DNA of 64,000 nucleotides from Antrihabitans auranticaus (GTDB lineage Bacteria > Actinomycetota > Actinomycetes > Mycobacteriales > Mycobacteriaceae), in contig NZ_JAEMNW010000001.1 in assembly GCF_016481275.1 (NCBI RefSeq), positions 992,001 through 1,056,000 of the forward strand. The letters run 5' to 3'. The notes beneath the pieces were generated by a model. That model was given only the letters and a program-made list of their open reading frames with translations. It was not told the DNA's origin and did not search any database. Made by a program: the position numbers and the translations under genes. Below are positions 1 to 8,501 of this stretch, piece by piece. Position 1 is the stretch's first letter. Every line of letters starts with the position of its first letter.

Positions 1-132
1 ATCGAGATCGACAACCAGGCATGGTTTCTCCGGTCTACCCCACTGCAACCGCTGGTCGCGGAGGTGCCCTTCGTCGCGTCACGCACCGACCTCCGCCGGG
101 GTTATGTCGCGAAGTGGCGATTTGGACGGTGA
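1..132 (+). CDS. C-terminal end of an unidentified host protein (partial)
   Basis: Frame 1 is open from the window edge to a TGA at 130-132 and gives a 43-residue C-terminus with host-like codon use. The start lies outside the window. The tail contains no domain I recognise. It runs towards the convergent lipoprotein gene at 301-1353. The 170 bases between them (133-300) show no convincing gene or terminator. Confidence 0.5.
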   Translation: MEIDNQAWFLRSTPLQPLVAEVPFVASRTDLRRGYVAKWRFGR

Positions 133-300
133 CACGTTGCTGCTGGACGGACTCGACGGGACTATTCACACGGGATCAGCCGTGATGCACGTCGACGCGG
201 CTTCGGTGACGGTCTCGCTCGGGGTGGCCACCTCGTCGACGCTCGCTGGCTCCTATTCGAACGCCAATTGCTCGACTGCTGCGAGGTCCTCGGGCGGTTT

Positions 301-1353
301 CTAGTCGCCCGTTCGTGTGGCGACCCACTCGTCGACGAACTCCCCGGCACAGTCGCCGACGTATGTATACGTACCAGTTCCGCGAATCGTCTGTGCGGGG
401 CTAGATCCATCGACGTTTTCGAGCCGATGCACATATTGAGGGTTGTCGCTTTTGCCCGTGGGGCTCGACGGGCAATCGATCAGATGCGCGGATGTGGATA
501 CTGATTCATAGTGACCGTCGACGAACCACAAGAACGTGGGGACGCCGCTTCCGTCGTCGATCATGATCATGCATCTGTCGCCGCTTCGCGTACAGGTCGG
601 AGTCGCTTGCAGCTGCGTGACCGGATACTCGGTGCGTTGTCCGGGAGCGAAATTCGGTGCTGCGACTCGGGTGACATTCACGGTGTAGGTGCCCCGGAAC
701 GCGGCGCCGGGAGGGTCCAGAACAAGCGGTTCGATCGGATCTGCATCTGGCGTGGGTGTTCCGGCGGGCACGTCGCCCGTTCGGGTGAGAGTGATCGTCG
801 CGTCGTTCTTTTGGTGGCATGTATTGCCTTGTAAAAATGTGATGTTGCCGGTCAAGCTCGGCGCCGGATTCGCGTTGCTGGTTGCGGTCAACGTCATGGA
901 GTGAATCCCGGCCCATGGCTCGACTATGACCGCACCGGTTTCATTGTTTTTGCATTCGCGGGGGATACCTTCGATCACGCGTGTCCATGCCGAGCCGTCG
1001 TAAATCAAGTCGAGCCGATCGCGGTTCACGTTCGAAGACTGATCCGGTGCCGTCGATGCCGCGACGGCCGTACACCCCCCAGCGGCACCTTCGCACACCG
1101 ACTGCACCACCCAGGTGAACTTTCTCGGCTTCGGCTGCGTCGCAGAATCGTAGGGCTGGCCGTTGCGAAGGGTATCGACAATTTCCACGGTGTACGTCCC
1201 GGAGAAGGCTGCACCGGGGTTCGACGATGAGTCGCTTTCAGGTTCGCCCGAATCTGTACTCGTTGCGCAGCCAGCAAGTAGTACTGCTGCGGCCAACAAC
1301 CCGAGACCCCCTGGAAGTCGCCGCGGTCTACCTTCACGCCGGCCATGCCGCAT
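301..1353 (-). CDS. Putative secreted lipoprotein with duplicated domain
   Basis: A 350-residue protein starting at the ATG just before a basic stretch and hydrophobic segment that ends in a lipobox (LLAGC), so it is probably lipid-anchored at the outer face of the membrane. The mature part begins with a Ser/Asp/Glu-rich linker. It then has two related halves, each opening with a GAAF-G-TYTV motif and each holding paired cysteines, which suggests a tandem duplication of a beta-rich domain of about 150 residues. The longer upstream reading frame is rejected because it would put 38 basic residues before the signal peptide. Function unknown; it is a host gene outside the prophage. Confidence 0.75.
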   Translation of the reverse strand: MRHGRREGRPRRLPGGLGLLAAAVLLAGCATSTDSGEPESDSSSNPGAAFSGTYTVEIVDTLRNGQPYDSATQPKPRKFTWVVQSVCEGAAGGCTAVAASTAPDQSSNVNRDRLDLIYDGSAWTRVIEGIPRECKNNETGAVIVEPWAGIHSMTLTATSNANPAPSLTGNITFLQGNTCHQKNDATITLTRTGDVPAGTPTPDADPIEPLVLDPPGAAFRGTYTVNVTRVAAPNFAPGQRTEYPVTQLQATPTCTRSGDRCMIMIDDGSGVPTFLWFVDGHYESVSTSAHLIDCPSSPTGKSDNPQYVHRLENVDGSSPAQTIRGTGTYTYVGDCAGEFVDEWVATRTGD

Positions 1354-1906
1354 GTTCGGCCCCTCGCCTCGCAGATTCGGGCGACGATTTCTCACCCTCT
1401 CTGGAAGATAGGCCGATAGATACGGGAACGGGCACAATCGCCAAAACTGGGATCGCCGACCCCGCAAGCACCAGAAAGAACTGCATCTGCAGACACGAGA
1501 TCGGTGTTTCAGAACTCACCGACACCTTGAAGATTCGACACATAGATTCTGGGACGAGTTTCGTAACACTGGTTTGCTGGGTCGACATGTCAGCGCGGAC
1601 GCAGTCGAACTGTGACCCAAAAACGAACGAATATGGGACCGGATGATACCGCTCGGACTAAAAGCGGTTGGGGGGCGAGGGGTCTGAGACCGGCAACCGC
1701 CAACACCCCGGCGAGATCACCGCCAATTATCGCCGCGAACACAATAGGGCCGAGCCTCGCGCACTTGTCGCATAAACGACCCAATGTCGGAGCATGCCGA
1801 AACTGCTTGCGACTGAAGGCTGCTGTAGTGCTGCTACATAACCGTCAGCCTGTTGTGGATCTTGAGTGCGGGACAGGCGATTCCACACTGCGATGAAGGT
1901 CGTTCC
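1354..1906. other. Host intergenic region, no gene seen
   Basis: About 550 bases between the lipoprotein and the membrane protein. Short frames exist on both strands, but none has a ribosome binding site, plausible composition or recognisable product. The lipoprotein promoter must lie in the first part of this stretch, but I see no clear -35/-10 pair. Confidence 0.4.
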
Positions 1907-2527
1907 TCACCGGCGAAGCTCTCCGAGATGGATGCTGAGAGTTCGGATCGCCTTCTCGATATTGACGAGTTCCTTATCATCGCCAAGCACTTTCGGGCCC
2001 TGCGTGGGCGCAGGCGTGGAATCGTCGATGGTGTCTGTTGAAAGGTCGTACACGTCTGTGTATGACGCACCGACGTCGTCTTTGTATGTGACGGTGGCCG
2101 ACACCTTCTGCGATGCCCCGGCAGGTTCGGGTCGGCCTACCTCTTTATTGGGCTCGCGTCGCCACATCACTCGCTGTCGAGCACTGGGAGCGAGTATCCG
2201 CTTTGCTGACAGGTATCTAGCTAGCGGTTCGGTGATGAAGTCTTTTTCGTCGCGGCGAGACAAATCGCCGATGTCCATTCGGACATCGCGCGCGATAGTT
2301 CGTCCCATGTTTCTGACGACAAGATCCCAAGAACCTAGGCCATGAAGTCCCGGCACTACTTCGAGTACCACGTAAGGGCGAGCCTCTCGGTCCACCTGCT
2401 CACGGAGGAGCTGGAGCTGCTTATTTGCACCCCCGAGGGTTCTGAGGGCGACCCATACGAGGCCGCCGGTTGCAATCGCGGTGGAGATTCCTCCGATAGC
2501 TGTCGCCCAGAGCAAGATCGACTCCAT
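1907..2527 (-). CDS. Membrane-anchored hypothetical protein
   Basis: A 206-residue protein with one N-terminal membrane segment (about residues 4-28), a short coiled-coil-like stretch, and a predicted beta-rich soluble domain beginning near RPYVVLEV. This arrangement of one membrane helix, a linker and a small soluble domain with a PYV-type start is common in actinobacterial proteins of unknown function. An in-frame TTG lies three codons upstream, but the ATG at 2527 is preferred. No partner gene is evident. Confidence 0.7.
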   Translation of the reverse strand: MESILLWATAIGGISTAIATGGLVWVALRTLGGANKQLQLLREQVDREARPYVVLEVVPGLHGLGSWDLVVRNMGRTIARDVRMDIGDLSRRDEKDFITEPLARYLSAKRILAPSARQRVMWRREPNKEVGRPEPAGASQKVSATVTYKDDVGASYTDVYDLSTDTIDDSTPAPTQGPKVLGDDKELVNIEKAIRTLSIHLGELRR

Positions 2528-2627
2528 ACGTACCAATGATGCCCGATCCTCGAATCTTTCACTTAAAGGGCGCAGGTGTCGTCATCGGAACTTCGTTCAT
2601 TCGTTTCTCGCGGTCTCGATCGACGGT

Positions 2628-2825
2628 CTACTCGCCCTCGTCCCTGAAAATCAGCTTTCCTCCAGGCATCGGCCCAAAATCATCGATGAGGCCTTCCCTC
2701 GAATCCTTGTAAAAGTCTTCGACGCTTTCCGGCGGATCGCCTGCAATGCCCGGCTCTTCCAACGAGGGATCGTAGCTGTCGGCTGAATCCTGGCTGTGGG
2801 TCATTGAATCGCCGTCCTGTTGCAT
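2628..2825 (-). CDS. Small acidic hypothetical protein
   Basis: A 65-residue Asp/Glu/Ser-rich protein without cysteines or membrane segments. It overlaps the 3' end of the recombinase-like frame in another register, so one of the two may not be translated. Composition looks protein-like, but I recognise no family. Confidence 0.4.
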   Translation of the reverse strand: MQQDGDSMTHSQDSADSYDPSLEEPGIAGDPPESVEDFYKDSREGLIDDFGPMPGGKLIFRDEGE

Positions 2826-3216
2826 TGCGTTCTGATGCCGACTCGTCGACGGTGACCTCACCTCGATGGAACCGGGCAATCTCGGTAGGCCGGTATCCGA
2901 GCGCGGTGAACATCAGCAGCGCGGCATCCCGGCGTCCGAACAATCCTCCTGGCCACCCCACGCCGGCAACCCCTGAAAAGATGGGTGCGACCTGTAGACG
3001 TAAGCGAGCCAGGCGGTCTCGACGGCGTGCATCCAACATGGCCCTGATTTGTGGCGACGTGCCCGGCGCTGGATGGCTATGGATGCGGTGGTGATGATTG
3101 ATCGCGATCACGCGGCGGACCTGGGTGGCGACAGCAGGCGGGTGCTCGTGCACAAACTCCGCGACCGTCAGCGGGTCGGCCGGTAATCGGATCGCCGCAA
3201 TCTCCTCACAATCCAT
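2680..3216 (-). pseudogene. Tyrosine-recombinase-like remnant next to the attachment site
   Basis: From the ATG at 3216 the first 130 or so residues resemble an actinobacterial XerD-like recombinase: a helical N-terminal core-binding part followed by RRDAALLMFTALGYRPTEIA, matching the helix around the first catalytic Arg. No later H-x-x-R, H/W or Tyr motif follows; the frame becomes low-complexity and Arg-rich, and ends. This suggests truncation or a frameshift. It lies outside the prophage beside the tRNA target, as expected for the scar of an older element in the same tRNA. It could also be an unrelated hypothetical gene. Confidence 0.4.
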
Positions 3217-3380
3217 GACTGTCGCGACACACGTACTTTGAAGCGGGCACGGTGCCGAGAAAACCGGCACTTCGTCTTTATCAGAGACGTCTAACGCCTA
3301 CTGCGGACCCACTGCGGACCATCACCACGGATCGAATATCCGAATCCTCGTCCGCAACCCTCTGACCAGCGCTTTTACTG

Positions 3381-3428
3381 TGCCCCCAGTCGGACTCGAA
3401 CCGACACTGTGCGGATTTTAAGTCCGCT
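3381..3428 (-). tRNA. 3' half of the split host tRNA-Leu(UAA)
   Basis: On the minus strand this holds the 3' side of the anticodon arm, a 5-nt variable loop (ACAGT), a T arm (GTCGG / TTCGAGT / CCGAC), the 3' acceptor strand TGGGGGC and discriminator A. The matching 5' acceptor strand GCCCCCA is not nearby; the phage sequence upstream has nothing complementary. It is found at 48752-48746, on the far side of the prophage. As it stands, this half cannot give a functional tRNA. Confidence 0.93.
3416..3428. other. attL: attL core
   Basis: The 13-bp core TTTTAAGTCCGCT is shared with 48714-48726. On the host tRNA strand it reads AGCGGACTTAAAA, covering the 5' strand of the anticodon stem and the whole anticodon loop. 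That is a usual crossover site for tyrosine integrases that target tRNA genes. Confidence 0.92.
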
Positions 3429-3502
3429 TAGTTACCTCTGTTGAGTCCGCTGCACCGCCCTGACCTGCATGTTCTTCGAACAGGGGTCAGGGCGGTTGTC
3501 GT

Positions 3503-3536
3503 TTTGTCACACCAGCTGTGACAACTGTGTGACAAA
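3503..3536. repeat. Arm-type integrase binding sites, left arm
   Basis: Three copies of a TGTGACAA-type motif: inverted at 3503-3511 and direct at 3517-3525 and 3528-3536. The same 9-mer occurs twice beside attR at 48632-48652. Two arms flanking a core, with clustered short repeats, is the usual layout of a tyrosine-integrase attP. The role is inferred from position and repetition. Confidence 0.75.
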
Positions 3537-3609
3537 CCCACGACCGATGACCAGTCCCGATCAGCCGTCGTGTGTGCGCTCAGTTGATCGATATTGCGTG
3601 GCGAAAATC

Positions 3610-4209
3610 TTAAGTTCCGCCCTGAGGCGGTAAATGGGGGTCAAGAATCCTAAGAAGGATCCGTCCGGTCGCCTGCGACAGTAATGCAACCCCGGCATCG
3701 ACCACCATTATGTCTGTAATTGTCCGACTCCAAGAAAGGGAGGAAGTGATAGATCCGGTGCAACCGGCAACATGGTATGTAAGCAAACCCTGCACTTCCG
3801 CCTCTAGAACTGGACTCCTATTCGGTATCCGCTCGACCCCTTCACGATAGCTCCGCACCAGTTCAAACGGATCTACTCGCAGATACAACCCAGGGTATTT
3901 TGATATCTGTTCGATGAGGCACTCATTACATATAAGAAGAGCTACCCTCGGGTCGCTGACACCATGACATTCTCGCTCAATCCGTCGGTTCACATTTTTC
4001 TGTGACAGATCAGCTAACTTACCGAGAAGCTCATCCATGTTCTCAAAGTATTTATAGAACGTTCCGCTACCGACCCGAGCACGCGCAAGCAACCTCTCAA
4101 GCGTGATGGGTTTAGATCGACGCGCCAACTCCACTGCGGCCCGGACGATCTTCATCTTGCTTTGCCGTTCTTTGGTCTGGGCAGCCTTCTGCCTCGGCGT
4201 CAGCACCTC
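3610..4209 (-). CDS. TetR/AcrR-family transcriptional repressor
   Basis: A 199-residue protein. An N-terminal helix-turn-helix of TetR type is visible: KIVRAAVELARRS, then ITLERLLARARVGSGTFYKYF, where the F-Y-x-Y-F motif marks the recognition helix. It is followed by an all-helical C-terminal ligand-binding part. I start it at the GTG at 4209 because the longer frame would run through a promoter and a perfect TetR-type palindrome (4263-4279), which belong upstream of the gene. It is divergent from the rightward operon 4359-8402 and probably represses that operon and itself. The effector is unknown. An alternative start is ATG 4155. Confidence 0.8.
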   Translation of the reverse strand, partial: EVLTPRQKAAQTKERQSKMKIVRAAVELARRSKPITLERLLARARVGSGTFYKYFENMDELLGKLADLSQKNVNRRIERECHGVSDPRVALLICNECLIEQISKYPGLYLRVDPFELVRSYREGVERIPNRSPVLEAEVQGLLTYHVAGCTGSITSSLSWSRTITDIMVVDAGVALLSQATGRILLRILDPHLPPQGGT

Positions 4210-4232
4210 TTTGCCAGTTGTCACAGGTTGCA

Positions 4233-4279
4233 ATGCTAGGACCACAGACAACGCAAGCCAACTTGTTACTACGTAACAA
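4233..4279 (-). promoter_or_regulatory. Promoter of the TetR gene with adjacent palindromic operator
   Basis: On the minus strand a -35 TTGGCT (4261-4256) and -10 TAGCAT (4238-4233) are separated by 17 bases. Immediately upstream is a perfect palindrome of 7-3-7 bases, TTGTTAC-TAC-GTAACAA (4263-4279), the size and shape of a TetR-family operator. It sits between the two divergent genes, so one dimer could control both directions. Confidence 0.6.
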
Positions 4280-4358
4280 CTTGACTTCTCTTGCCTAGAT
4301 GGCATCATCTATCCACGGACCGACGCACGTCAGCCCGAACGTCGAACAGGAGAAGGAA

Positions 4359-4721
4359 ATGACTTCCAACAGCGACAACCGGCCTATCCCATATCGCCGA
4401 GCCGCCCCGCCAGCCCTGCCAGCACCGGCGGGACCAATTCGACGGATCTTCGGCGGCGAACTTGCCAAGCTCGATCGCAATCACGAACTCACGATGCACA
4501 AGGACTTCAACGCCATGGATCGCGCCAACGAGCTGGCACGACGGGTTGCGGCGTACACACACGAACGCATCTCGGATCTCAGTGTCATCACACAGAAGGC
4601 GACAGATGTAGCTCAGCAGAACGACTATGCCGAAGCGCTGGCACCGCGGATACTCGAGCGCCACGACCACATGCAGCAGCAGATTGAGCAAGAAATGGTG
4701 CGGTGGATTCGCAGTCACTAG
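4359..4721 (+). CDS. Hypothetical protein, first gene of the TraG-like operon
   Basis: A 120-residue protein starting at the ATG at 4359, which has a strong ribosome binding site (GGAGAAGG). It has a Pro-rich N-terminus, then a charged alpha-helical region likely to form a coiled coil. No membrane segment and no known domain. It is the first gene downstream of the TetR operator and probably co-transcribed with the genes up to 8402. Confidence 0.65.
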   Translation: MTSNSDNRPIPYRRAAPPALPAPAGPIRRIFGGELAKLDRNHELTMHKDFNAMDRANELARRVAAYTHERISDLSVITQKATDVAQQNDYAEALAPRILERHDHMQQQIEQEMVRWIRSH

Positions 4722-4755
4722 CCGACCGGATCTCACTGAAGGCTAGGTAGTTGGC

Positions 4756-4983
4756 ATGGACGAATTCCCAACCACACCGGAGCGGTTCCCAGCGGTGGCA
4801 AACCCACTTGGTCGCCCGGTCCCGCCCTTGACCCGTCAGGAGTCATGGCAGCTCTACCAATTCGAATACCGGGCTCGCCAAGCACGAGACCGCGCACTCC
4901 GTGAACTGTCGGCTCTAAGTATGGAATGCGTTGTCCGAGAGCTATACGGCAACAGTCGCCCGGTCGTCTGGAACCCTCAGTAA
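4756..4983 (+). CDS. Small hypothetical protein
   Basis: A 75-residue, Arg-rich, probably helical protein with no recognised domain, in the same direction and spacing as its neighbours in the operon ending with the TraG-like ATPase. The start ATG at 4756 follows only a weak AAGG-type ribosome binding site. Confidence 0.55.
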   Translation: MDEFPTTPERFPAVANPLGRPVPPLTRQESWQLYQFEYRARQARDRALRELSALSMECVVRELYGNSRPVVWNPQ

Positions 4984-4997
4984 GGATGTGATCTGAA

Positions 4998-5261
4998 ATG
5001 TATGGCGACGCAACACCACTGGACGAGCAGAAGATCCTCAACGAGCTAGCGCTCTTCTTCGACGAGGTGCAGCTCCGTTTCCGGCAAGCGGACTACGCGA
5101 TGCGAATGTCGGCAGCGAGCTTGAAGCGCAGGCTTCCAGCCGACACGCACCATTTGATCGACTCGGTTGTCGCGCAGCACGCGTGCGACCTAACCAGAGG
5201 CTCCATGCCGCAGGACTGGCGTACCAAGCTTCACAACGTCAAGGTCGGTCGGTCGCAATGA
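4998..5261 (+). CDS. Small hypothetical protein
   Basis: An 87-residue, mostly helical soluble protein that follows an AAGGATGTG ribosome binding site. Its stop codon overlaps the start of the next gene (ATGA at 5258-5261), so the two are probably translationally coupled. No family recognised. Confidence 0.6.
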   Translation: MYGDATPLDEQKILNELALFFDEVQLRFRQADYAMRMSAASLKRRLPADTHHLIDSVVAQHACDLTRGSMPQDWRTKLHNVKVGRSQ

Positions 5262-5440
5262 GATCCAAGAGCATCTTCAGCTTCGGTTGGGCGCTTCTCT
5301 TCATCATGGTCGTCGGTCAGATGTTTATCGCATTCGCGTCTGATTACGTCGGCTGGGTGCTTTTCAGCGTGTTCTTCATTGGGGGCTACATCATCCTCAG
5401 GCGCGCAGTCAAGGCATACCGATACGCCAAAGGTCTATAG
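5258..5440 (+). CDS. Small two-helix membrane protein
   Basis: A 60-residue protein with two membrane segments (about residues 6-25 and 30-46) and a basic C-terminus. The start is the ATG that overlaps the upstream stop as ATGA. A tiny membrane protein just before a DNA-translocating ATPase with its own membrane anchor could be its membrane partner; that is inference from position. Confidence 0.65.
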   Translation: MRSKSIFSFGWALLFIMVVGQMFIAFASDYVGWVLFSVFFIGGYIILRRAVKAYRYAKGL

Positions 5441-5475
5441 ACCAAACACTCGGAAATTGAGACAGTAGGAGGTAG

Positions 5476-7878
5476 ATGAATGAAGCAATCATCTACCTCC
5501 TATCTGTTTCTTTGGTCGGAACCCCGGCCTACTTCGCATGGGACAGATGGGACAAGAAAATGAGAGTCAAACAACGCCAACAAGATATTGCTCGCGACCG
5601 CTACGAACTGATCCACCAAACCGGGCTGTCGGAGAGTGCAGTGAACGCAGGCATTCGCTCGCTGGGCAAGAACATGGAGTCCGACTTCGCAGCGTGGGGA
5701 CCACAGCCGACAATCTGCTTCGAGGTTGCAGCATCGAGTTCCGGTATCAGTCAGAGGATTCACGTTCCCTCACGAGACAGCGAGTACGTCGTTGGCCAGC
5801 TTGAAGCGCACATGCCGGGAATCGATATCACGCCATACGAGTTCGAGCCGACCACTTTCGAAGAGTTGGTCGAGGAGATCAGATCGAACGACAGTCGACG
5901 TAGGAGCGTCGAGTATCAGTTCGGGGTGGAGCTAATGATGACCAATCCTTTACGGTCGTTGCGACTCCCAGCCGCAGACGTGCAATCGGCCAAGTTGCTC
6001 AAGGCCATCCAGACCGACTTTCCCGACGAAGAAGTGCTGTACCAGTTGGTCGTTCGGCAAACCGACCGCGTGAAAATTCCCGAGGACGGGCGCGTCACCA
6101 AAGCGCGGCCGGGATTTGTCGAAGCGTTCCTCACCGGCACCGACGCCGGTAAAACCGAGGTGTCCGACCGACGCCTGAAGGCAAGCGAACCACAGTTCGT
6201 CGTATCGGGTCGGATAGCTGCGCGCGCGAGCGACCCGAAGCGCGCGGAGCAACTGGTCATGAAGGTGATGCGTGCGCTCAAGAGCGAAGACAACCAGACG
6301 AACAAGTTCTACGGCAAGAAGGTCAAACCTCGCCTGTTGAACGACATGGTCAATAACGCGCTGACCCCGCGCCGGTTTGGGATGCAGCTAAGTTCATCGG
6401 AACTTTCTTCCTTGCTGGCGTGGGGTATAGGAGACCCTCAGATAGCAGGCATGCGCCAAGGTATCGCTCGACGACTCCCGACAACAGATGCGATTCCTCG
6501 TGTCGGTCGCGTACTAGGTGATAGCGACGTCTCTGGGAGAAAGCGCCCGGTGGCGGTTTCGTACGAATACACAGGTCACCATATGTTCGTTGCCGGAATG
6601 ACTGGTAGCGGAAAGAGCGTCGCTATGTCCAACTATGCGATACAGGACGCCACCGCAGGGTACGGAGTCACGGTCTTCGATGGAGGCGTTGACATCTCTC
6701 GGCAGCGCCTCCACTACCGATTCTTGGGGGCAATGCCACGGGCGCGCCGCGACGATGTGGCCGTAGTCAGCCCGATGGACGACGCCACTTGCCCTCCGTC
6801 GATCAATTTCCTGGACCAAGACTTTGGCATGGAAGCGATCGATCTCATCGCAGGGGTGTTTGAGGCGATGTATCCAAGTATCCGAGAGGGTGTCGCGTTC
6901 CGCGAGCTTCTTCATCACGGTCTATGGACGCTGGTCGAGCGCGGCGGTTACACCTTCATTGATCTGGCATCCCTGATAAGTCCTCGCAACCCGGCAGAAC
7001 ACGCGTGGGCCGTGGATCTGATCGAAGGCGTGAAAGATCCAGAGCTGAAGGATTTTTGGGCGCGATATCCAGGTGCGAAGGCCGCGCTAGGCGACCGCAG
7101 GCGTGACAGGTGGGATCAGTACGTCGAACCGCTCCTTCGCCGAGTTTGGCAGTTGGCTGGTAGGCCGGAAATTCGCAACATCATCGGTCAGACCAAGAGC
7201 ACGATCAAGTTCCGCGAGTTCCTTCAAGAAAACAAGATCCTGGCTATTAGCTTCGCTGGCATGCCGCCAGCCAGCGCGGAGCTGTTGGCCGCGCTCTTCA
7301 ACGCGTTCATGTGGGCGGCAGCCCAGAAGGCCAAAGCCACTAAGCCAAACTTCGCCTATCTGGATGAATTCCAGATTATGAACAATATCCAGGGTGGGAT
7401 CACCGACATCTTGGCCCGTGGCCGTGCGCTGAACTATCACCTGGTACTCGGCACGCAGTTCATCACCAATCGCAACATATCTGCTGAACTGCGAGACGGC
7501 ATTGTCGCCAACACCGGTACGCGTGTTCTCTTCAAGGCTGCTTCCACCGACGAAGCGCGTCTCTGGTCGCGTGTACTCGGTTCGGATCGGGTGTCTGAGA
7601 CTGATCTACTACGACAGCCTCGATTCCACGGCATCGCACAAATCATGACCGGCGACGATGGCAAGCAAGATACAAGACCGGTCACGTTCAAGGCACTGCC
7701 CGAACCGCCCGAAACCGATATCGAGTTCGCCATCCGTGAAATGAGTCGGCAAAAGTATGGCCGCCCTGTCGATGAAGTCCGCGAGGAGATCGCTACGCGT
7801 CGGCGACTAAAGCTGACCAGACCGCCTCTTGACGAAGGACCAATCGGCTTGGCTTCCGAGGAGGATTACGACGAATGA
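5476..7878 (+). CDS. VirD4/TraG-like (HerA-FtsK superfamily) DNA-translocating ATPase
   Basis: An 800-residue protein preceded by a strong ribosome binding site (AGGAGG). It has one N-terminal membrane helix (residues about 3-20), a region of about 330 residues resembling the N-terminal part of type IV coupling proteins, then a RecA-like motor. The motor has Walker A GMTGSGKS near residues 374-381, Walker B FAYLDEFQ near 626-633, and the following RGRALNYHLVLGTQF helix typical of TraD/TraG C-terminal (TraM recognition) domains. In conjugative elements such proteins bring DNA to a membrane channel. No other type IV secretion gene is seen here, so it may act in phage DNA handling, plasmid-like transfer or defence. 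Family assignment is solid; role is inferred. Confidence 0.85.
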   Translation: MNEAIIYLLSVSLVGTPAYFAWDRWDKKMRVKQRQQDIARDRYELIHQTGLSESAVNAGIRSLGKNMESDFAAWGPQPTICFEVAASSSGISQRIHVPSRDSEYVVGQLEAHMPGIDITPYEFEPTTFEELVEEIRSNDSRRRSVEYQFGVELMMTNPLRSLRLPAADVQSAKLLKAIQTDFPDEEVLYQLVVRQTDRVKIPEDGRVTKARPGFVEAFLTGTDAGKTEVSDRRLKASEPQFVVSGRIAARASDPKRAEQLVMKVMRALKSEDNQTNKFYGKKVKPRLLNDMVNNALTPRRFGMQLSSSELSSLLAWGIGDPQIAGMRQGIARRLPTTDAIPRVGRVLGDSDVSGRKRPVAVSYEYTGHHMFVAGMTGSGKSVAMSNYAIQDATAGYGVTVFDGGVDISRQRLHYRFLGAMPRARRDDVAVVSPMDDATCPPSINFLDQDFGMEAIDLIAGVFEAMYPSIREGVAFRELLHHGLWTLVERGGYTFIDLASLISPRNPAEHAWAVDLIEGVKDPELKDFWARYPGAKAALGDRRRDRWDQYVEPLLRRVWQLAGRPEIRNIIGQTKSTIKFREFLQENKILAISFAGMPPASAELLAALFNAFMWAAAQKAKATKPNFAYLDEFQIMNNIQGGITDILARGRALNYHLVLGTQFITNRNISAELRDGIVANTGTRVLFKAASTDEARLWSRVLGSDRVSETDLLRQPRFHGIAQIMTGDDGKQDTRPVTFKALPEPPETDIEFAIREMSRQKYGRPVDEVREEIATRRRLKLTRPPLDEGPIGLASEEDYDE

Positions 7879-8093
7879 TTAAGTATTCCTTTGATTTGCG
7901 ACCTGATCAGATAGCGCCGATTGAAAGAATGATCGATGAAGCACACGGCCTAGCTGAAGCAATCAACGACCTTATAAAGGACGAAGACTCAGCGCTCGCG
8001 GCCATGCTGCTCGTGACACTTAATGCGTATCTCGAGCACGTCCAGCGCTGTGTTCTGAACGTCGTTGGCCTGCCACAGTTTCGGAAGGACTAG
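7875..8093 (+). CDS. Small hypothetical protein
   Basis: A 72-residue soluble, acidic, helical protein. The start overlaps the ATPase stop (ATGA), so it is translationally coupled to the TraG-like gene and probably works with it. No recognised domain. Confidence 0.65.
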   Translation: MIKYSFDLRPDQIAPIERMIDEAHGLAEAINDLIKDEDSALAAMLLVTLNAYLEHVQRCVLNVVGLPQFRKD

Positions 8094-8402
8094 ATGATGG
8101 ACGAGGACGAGGCAATTCAGGAATTCGCCAACTTTGTCATGGGAAGTGCGGACGAAATCTCAGGCCTAGGGGCCGACGTCGAGCGCCTGCTGCACGCCAT
8201 AGATCAGGCGAAAAGCACCTGCGAGGACCTAATTCGCTACACACGGTTCAGCAACGACGCCGAAGACTACGAAGTTGTCGAGCGGGGTCGGTCGGTTGAT
8301 CGTTCAGTCGCTGCAGCCGTTGCTTCCATGCGAAGCGACATTATCAACGCAGGCAGCACCGCGAACGACTTGTCGCGCGTGCTTAAGTTCTACAACCACT
8401 GA
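8094..8402 (+). CDS. Small hypothetical protein, last gene of the TraG-like operon
   Basis: A 102-residue acidic, helical protein directly after the previous stop, with a GGAAGGA ribosome binding site inside that gene. The operon ends at the strong terminator at 8455-8490. No recognised domain. Confidence 0.65.
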   Translation: MMDEDEAIQEFANFVMGSADEISGLGADVERLLHAIDQAKSTCEDLIRYTRFSNDAEDYEVVERGRSVDRSVAAAVASMRSDIINAGSTANDLSRVLKFYNH

Positions 8403-8454
8403 GTACCACGCGACGAACGGGAGGACGCGACCCGATCAGATGTGAACTAGAAGG

Positions 8455-8490
8455 AATCACCCCGCCTTCCAAACAGAAGGCGGGGTGATT
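8455..8490. terminator. Bidirectional terminator between convergent units
   Basis: A perfect 15-bp GC-rich stem (8455-8469 with 8476-8490) and a 6-base loop, with a T-rich tract on the right for rightward transcripts. It separates the TraG-like operon from the convergent lsr2 gene and can serve both. Confidence 0.9.
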
Positions 8491-8501
8491 CTTTGTCCCT
8501 G

